The notes under the pieces were generated by a model. It searched no databases. It had not been told where the DNA came from and saw only the letters and a program-made list of their open reading frames with translations. The translations under genes were made by a program, and so were the position numbers. Below, in pieces: positions 59,595-64,000 of a stretch of 64,000 nt of DNA. Source of the stretch: Eutypella sp. D-1 (taxonomy: Eukaryota > Ascomycota > Sordariomycetes > Xylariales > Diatrypaceae); the NCBI GenBank assembly GCA_023313575.1, contig JAJTTP010000006.1, positions 620,001 through 684,000 on the forward strand, in the 5' to 3' direction. How positions within the stretch are numbered: the first letter of the stretch is position 1; every line of letters begins with the position of its first letter.

Positions 59595-61628
59595 AGAGCG
59601 TGCGAGGGGAAGGGGACAGTCGGTTGCGATCCGAGGGAAAAAGGCGCGGGGATGTGCTTGTCTCGTGGTTGGGTTTGGTATGGTTTGTTATCACACATAC
59701 TATAACTTATGGTGCATAGGAGAAAAAAACCAAACAAAAGAGATGATGAGCTTTTTATCCGCAGTAAACAACACCCAAGACCAGGTGCCCACGTCGAGGA
59801 TGGTTTGACTATGATATGCACATCGTCCCCATTCTGAGTACCATATCGATGGCAGTTTGAAGAGGGGGGGAGGGGGGTTCTTCCTCTCACTTCACTCTCA
59901 TTCATTAACCGATACACATCTAATTAGGGGGTTAGGTAGGGAGAGGGAGTTGTGTATTCTCTCCTGTTCATCTGCCTTCAAACTACGCTAGCCTGGCCTG
60001 ACAATATCTATTCTACAACACGTACAGCATAATGTCTATACCTTTGCCTGCCCGCTCTTACTGTCTCAGATGAGGCCGAAAGGTGGGTGGGGGTTGCGGG
60101 GAGGGGGAGGGGGTAGATATCTTCTAGAAAGAAGAGGGAGGGAGGGAGCAAGGGGTCGGGCCTAAACCGTGAGAGCATCATGTAGCAAACCCGTACATAT
60201 ATATACACATATACGCACACACACTTAAAGAGGCAGACAAATACAACAGATAGGATAAGACCGTGTGAACGCATTACTACGAAGGGGGGCCTCTCCCACA
60301 ACCTTAGCCGTTTAACCAAACCCTAGCCTGAAACCTAAAACCTGGCCTGCTTGCTTGAACTACGACGACAGAACTACATAAAAGAACCTGACTTTTAGGA
60401 GAGATCAAGGGGGGGGGAAGGGCCCAGCGAGTGGGTAGGTAGGGGAGGGTATGGGGAGATAGAGATAGATATATAGATATATAGAGAGTTAAAGTCCTTA
60501 AGGAAGATGTGGATGGGCGCAGAGGAGAGTAGAGGGATATGAGATAGATAAGACGGAAGGAAAAAAAAAATACTGGGCGGGCATAGGTAAGTTTCGGATA
60601 TCTAAGTAGGAGATTTTGTTTCTTTACGTGGATGGATGGTAGCAAAAGGAGGACGTTTCGCGTGCGAGACGGGAAAGAGAGAGCGACTGAGAAACATGAC
60701 AAAAGGAATAGGACAACACGTGATAGTTAGGAGCAAGGTATATATATAGAGAAAAGGTCCGTAAGATACGTTTTGGTAGATTGTAGGTAGGTTGGTTGGT
60801 TGGTCGAAAAGCTTGGTTGGTAGGTAGGGTAGGGTAGTAAGTAGGTCAGGGGAGGCCAGTAGAAGAGAGAAGACGAGACAAGCAAGCAAAGAAGGGAGAG
60901 AGAGAAGAAGAAGAAGAAAAAAGAGGTTTTTATCAAGAAGGAATTACAAAACTAAAATATAAGAAAAACCAAACAAAGAAAAAAAAAAACGTGCCATTTG
61001 CCTGCGTGCGCGCTCGCCGTCGCCCCATCTCGAAGATCCCGTAAAAAATTTCCCGTTGCCCATGTGAGAGTGTGTATGAGTGTGTGTTGTGTGTGTGTGT
61101 GTTTGTCCATATTTCTTTTGAAGGCTCCCTTTTGCTTTGCTTCCAACCCCCACGCCCCACTTTCCCCTGACTTCCCTCCCCTTCCCTTCCCTTTCCCCCT
61201 TTCCCATATATCCGTTTATCTGATCTCCGTACAAGAAAAGAAAAGAAGAATTGAGGGGAAAAAAAAACAGAGATAGGAGTTGCAACATGGACGCCCCGCC
61301 CGTTTCTGGCTCTCTACTCCATTCCCTTTCCGTTTCCGTTACCTGAAAAAAAAAGAGCCCATGAATGAAAAAAAAAAAGAAAATCTTTCCTTGCACCCCC
61401 TCTACCTTTTATCTCGTCTCGCTACGGCACACTAAAAAGCAACACCGCAAGCAAACGCGCAAACCGAGGCATGTCATTCCATCAATCAATGAACCCTTCT
61501 CCGCCCTAAGCAAGCCACTGGGCTTGCTCCCTATGCCCTCGCCGTTTTTGTTTTTCGGTTTCCCTCTGGAAGAAGGGAGCTGTAACATAAGAACATAAGT
61601 GATGGGGAAGCAGAGCACCGCTGACTAC
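59595..61628. other. Convergent 3' region with microsatellites
   Basis: Lies between the convergent SRP72 and exchange-factor genes. It holds purine runs (59860-59875, 60110-60120, 60890-60925), AT/AG microsatellite (TAGATATATAGATATATAGAGAG, around 60465-60487) and a GT run at about 61081-61101. Frames here follow the strand-biased composition and are not called. Confidence 0.5.
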
Positions 61629-64000
61629 CTACGCCCCCACCGTCTGCACGGTGGGGCTAGGAAGTTGGTTCTCCTTTTCCCTCTCCGTTTCCACATCCGC
61701 CTTGTCGTCGTCCACCGCGGCGACGGCGGCTTCTTCCGTCCGTGAGGACGACCGGACGGACGAGGCTGCAGGTGAGCTCTCCCGCGGCGGTGTGAAAAAC
61801 TGCGTATGCCTCCGGTCCCCATCCGAGCCCGAGCCCTCATCTTGGTCGTCGAGTGGCGGGAGGGGTGACCTCCTGCCCTCACTGAAGCTGAGCGCGGCGT
61901 CACTGTCTTCGTCCGAGGGCACCGTCAGACCGCCTGCGGCCGCGCTGTGGCGCGCTCGGGATGTCGAGTATTTGCGGTGTAGCTCACGGAACGACCGGGC
62001 TGTCGCCGTGCTGGCGCTTGTTGCGGAGCCTCGGCGGCCGCGGTGGTGGTCCTCCGAGTCTGAGTGGATGATCTCCATCTCCTCGTCGACTGCCTGGGCG
62101 GGTTGGTGTGCACTTGGCTCATCGACCTGCTGCGACTGCTTCCGCTGCCTGATTCGCTCGTCGGGTGACATGTGTTGAAGGCCGTCGCCGAAATCGACGA
62201 TGGACGCCTTCTTGCCGTGAACTATGAAGCTGCCAGTTCCACGGGATAGAACCTCATCCCGAGCGAAATCTTCGGACATGGTTGCACTCGATGCCGAGTC
62301 CTTGCCTTTCCTACTCCGGTGATGCGACAAGTGCCCCGCGCCATCTCTGAGCGTCCGCTGAAGGCTACGGCGCATTTTAGTCCGTTCAATCCTCTCCTTC
62401 TCTGTCCCACCAACGCTAGTCCGCTTGGGGCGTTCTGGAGTGCCTTCCGATGCCTTTGCGGAAGAACTCGGTCGGTGGTCGTTGGTATAGGGGTGCTCAC
62501 GCTCGAGTAATCCAGCCTGCTCGAGAACCTGTCGCTCGCCGGCGTCCTCTTCCTCCCCTTCTTGGGTAGTTTGACGACCGTTGTGCGACTTCCGATCCTG
62601 CCCGCTTGGTGGGGTTGCGATTATCCTAGATGGAGAAGCCATGCTTGTGGGGACGGAAGACGTGATACTCGAAACAGAAACCTTTCTAAATGATCGCCTG
62701 CCGGGACTCTGCGGTGGGTTCTCTGTAGGCGGCGGTCCGTCGAGGGCCAAGTCAGTGGCGCTAGTCGGAGGTGTCTGAAACTCTTCCGTTATGGGTGATT
62801 CGAGGTCCTCAGGGTTCAAAGACTCGACTCCTCGCGTGACCGCAGCGGATCGAGGGCTTGGGTGTGAATGTTGTTGGGTGCTAGAGCTCGTCTTTGTGGA
62901 TATAGGTGCCAACGAAAGGTCCTCAGCAGCGGCAGCGCCAGCGGGTTCATTTTCAACCTCCCCTAGGTCGCCATTGACTTGTTTATCCTCATCGAGATCG
63001 AGGATGAGAATATCCCGGTGACACTTAAGTTTCCATAGCTCTGTTCTCGACCATTTCAGCTGGGCTATTACCTTAGCGGCGGCGCCCCGGACTTGCTCCC
63101 GGGTCTTGTCCTGTATTGGTGCCAGTACTAATAGGTGCCGGGCGTTCTGCAATTGCGTATCGAGTTGTTTTTCCGCCGCCTGAAGCTTCTCCTCCGCCTC
63201 TGCGACTTTCTGTCGAATCACTTCTCGCCGAGCCACGAGTATTTCTCGCGCCATCTGAGGGTCGATACGTCCTCGGTTAATGCTGACCTCGCCGTTTGGT
63301 GTTTGCACTACCTGCGTTGCTTCGCCGTTGTCTAACCTCCTGATGGCACGACGGTTCTGCCCCTCGTAGTTGCCTCCTAATACACCACGCATCCGGACTC
63401 CCGAAGTCCTGAACGCGGCGGCATAGTTCAGCTTAGCAAGCCAGTCATTCCTCTCGTCATCATTCTGAGCGAGAAGTACTTCTTCGAAGCCCCCATGCCT
63501 TACGTATACAAAGGAACTCTTATGCTTTTTGTAACTCATATCCCAGAGCGCTACTGCGCCTTCGGTGGACATCAAGACATCGGGTTTGAACTGCTCCAGG
63601 GGAGGATTAAAGATGAGCGGGGTCCCATCATGACCTGACTTGACGTGCGTCTCGTATTGATGCATCAAATTCTTAATCCACGTGGTATTGCGGAAGAAGT
63701 ACAACTGTGCACCAGTAAGGATGGCGCCCCATTCTTGCCATGGCGAGCGCGTCTTCTTCTTCTTCGTGTCTTTCCGCCAGAGGATGCCGACCTTCGTCAC
63801 CTTGATATCGACAATCCCCGGATGTGCTTCCTCGGGATTAATCGCTGTTTTCTCTGTCATGAAGGCGTCAGGTCGAGACCGTGCGGATACGATTTGTAGA
63901 ACACCCGTCTTGAAGAAGGTCTTCTGCAATTCTTTCAGGTTGAGCTCCTTGGCGGTACCTAGGTAGCTAAAGGGGTCCTCCAAAGGTATCTGGTCTTTGA
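61629..64000 (-). CDS. ARF guanine-nucleotide exchange factor with PH domain, Syt1-like (5' part off the window)
   Basis: The frame is open to the right edge, so the start and most or all of the catalytic Sec7 domain lie beyond it. About 790 codons are visible. From the edge: a linker (YLGTAKELNLKELQKTFFKT), then a PH domain at about visible residues 60-195 (GIVDIKVTKVGILWRKDTKK, QEWGAILTGAQLYFFRNTTW, DDERNDWLAKLNYAAAF). A coiled-coil follows (AREILVARREVIRQKVAEAE), then RTELWKLKCHRDILILDLD. A long Ser/Pro/Arg/Asp-rich disordered tail with candidate phosphorylation sites ends at QTVGA. The PH sequence and the order of parts match the fungal Sec7-PH family related to yeast Syt1. Sec7 activity is inferred from the family, because that domain is not in view. 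Confidence 0.8.
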   Translation of the reverse strand, partial: KDQIPLEDPFSYLGTAKELNLKELQKTFFKTGVLQIVSARSRPDAFMTEKTAINPEEAHPGIVDIKVTKVGILWRKDTKKKKTRSPWQEWGAILTGAQLYFFRNTTWIKNLMHQYETHVKSGHDGTPLIFNPPLEQFKPDVLMSTEGAVALWDMSYKKHKSSFVYVRHGGFEEVLLAQNDDERNDWLAKLNYAAAFRTSGVRMRGVLGGNYEGQNRRAIRRLDNGEATQVVQTPNGEVSINRGRIDPQMAREILVARREVIRQKVAEAEEKLQAAEKQLDTQLQNARHLLVLAPIQDKTREQVRGAAAKVIAQLKWSRTELWKLKCHRDILILDLDEDKQVNGDLGEVENEPAGAAAAEDLSLAPISTKTSSSTQQHSHPSPRSAAVTRGVESLNPEDLESPITEEFQTPPTSATDLALDGPPPTENPPQSPGRRSFRKVSVSSITSSVPTSMASPSRIIATPPSGQDRKSHNGRQTTQEGEEEDAGERQVLEQAGLLEREHPYTNDHRPSSSAKASEGTPERPKRTSVGGTEKERIERTKMRRSLQRTLRDGAGHLSHHRSRKGKDSASSATMSEDFARDEVLSRGTGSFIVHGKKASIVDFGDGLQHMSPDERIRQRKQSQQVDEPSAHQPAQAVDEEMEIIHSDSEDHHRGRRGSATSASTATARSFRELHRKYSTSRARHSAAAGGLTVPSDEDSDAALSFSEGRRSPLPPLDDQDEGSGSDGDRRHTQFFTPPRESSPAASSVRSSSRTEEAAVAAVDDDKADVETEREKENQLPSPTVQTVGA

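Noticed and set aside
1..64000. CRISPR arrays, bacterial operons, terminal inverted repeat transposons
   Set aside because: No spaced direct-repeat array, no ribosome-binding-site-linked genes and no intact transposase were seen; the window is eukaryotic throughout.

Overview
The window is nuclear DNA of a filamentous ascomycete, most likely a Sordariomycete. The genes have one to five exons with short GT-AG introns (52 to 255 nt) and CTAAC/CTGAC-type branch points. They are separated by long, gene-poor intergenic stretches. The gene set fits this: an aspartate/glutamate carrier, a fungal rhodopsin-like membrane protein, a DUF1996 secreted protein, a Pot1-type telomere protein, a fungal urease accessory protein and a divergent 14-3-3 protein. 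All exon joins given here were worked out by eye from splice signals, reading-frame continuity and resemblance to known families.

Layout. 1-5145 holds no gene I can support. 5146-6697 (+) is an MFS anion:cation symporter of the allantoate/nicotinate permease type. 7117-7540 (-) is a weak candidate small spliced gene. 8552-10686 (-) is a secreted S10 serine carboxypeptidase and 11889-12852 (-) a kynurenine formamidase. 16929-18765 (+) is a rhodopsin-like seven-helix protein. After an AT-rich gap comes the mitochondrial aspartate/glutamate carrier (21663-23967, +). 24.9-26.6 kb is a small decay zone: a Ty3/gypsy reverse transcriptase scrap on - and a broken gene on +. 26956-28396 (-) is a DUF1996 secreted protein with four exons.

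From 31.8 kb the window is dominated by housekeeping genes: importin alpha (31829-33772, -), Pot1 (35908-38435, +), cohesin Scc3/STAG (39649-43477, -), urease accessory protein UreD (44426-45397, +), RNA polymerase III subunit RPC4 (46012-47889, +), a 73-residue Cys/His-rich protein (49447-49923, -), a 14-3-3-like protein (55289-56245, +), SRP72 (57497-59594, +) and the 3' part of a PH-domain ARF exchange factor of the Syt1 type that runs off the right edge (61629-64000, -).

I see no biosynthetic cluster or operon-like system. The genes serve separate core functions: nuclear import, telomere capping, sister-chromatid cohesion, Pol III transcription, protein targeting, nitrogen and tryptophan metabolism. 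The most interesting items are a 105-codon open frame directly behind the RPC4 stop, a stop-free in-frame Pot1 intron that would encode a hydrophobic segment, the decayed gene at 25.5-26.6 kb, two small lineage-type genes, and many short TAGGTA/TACCTA palindromes and hairpins confined to intergenic DNA.
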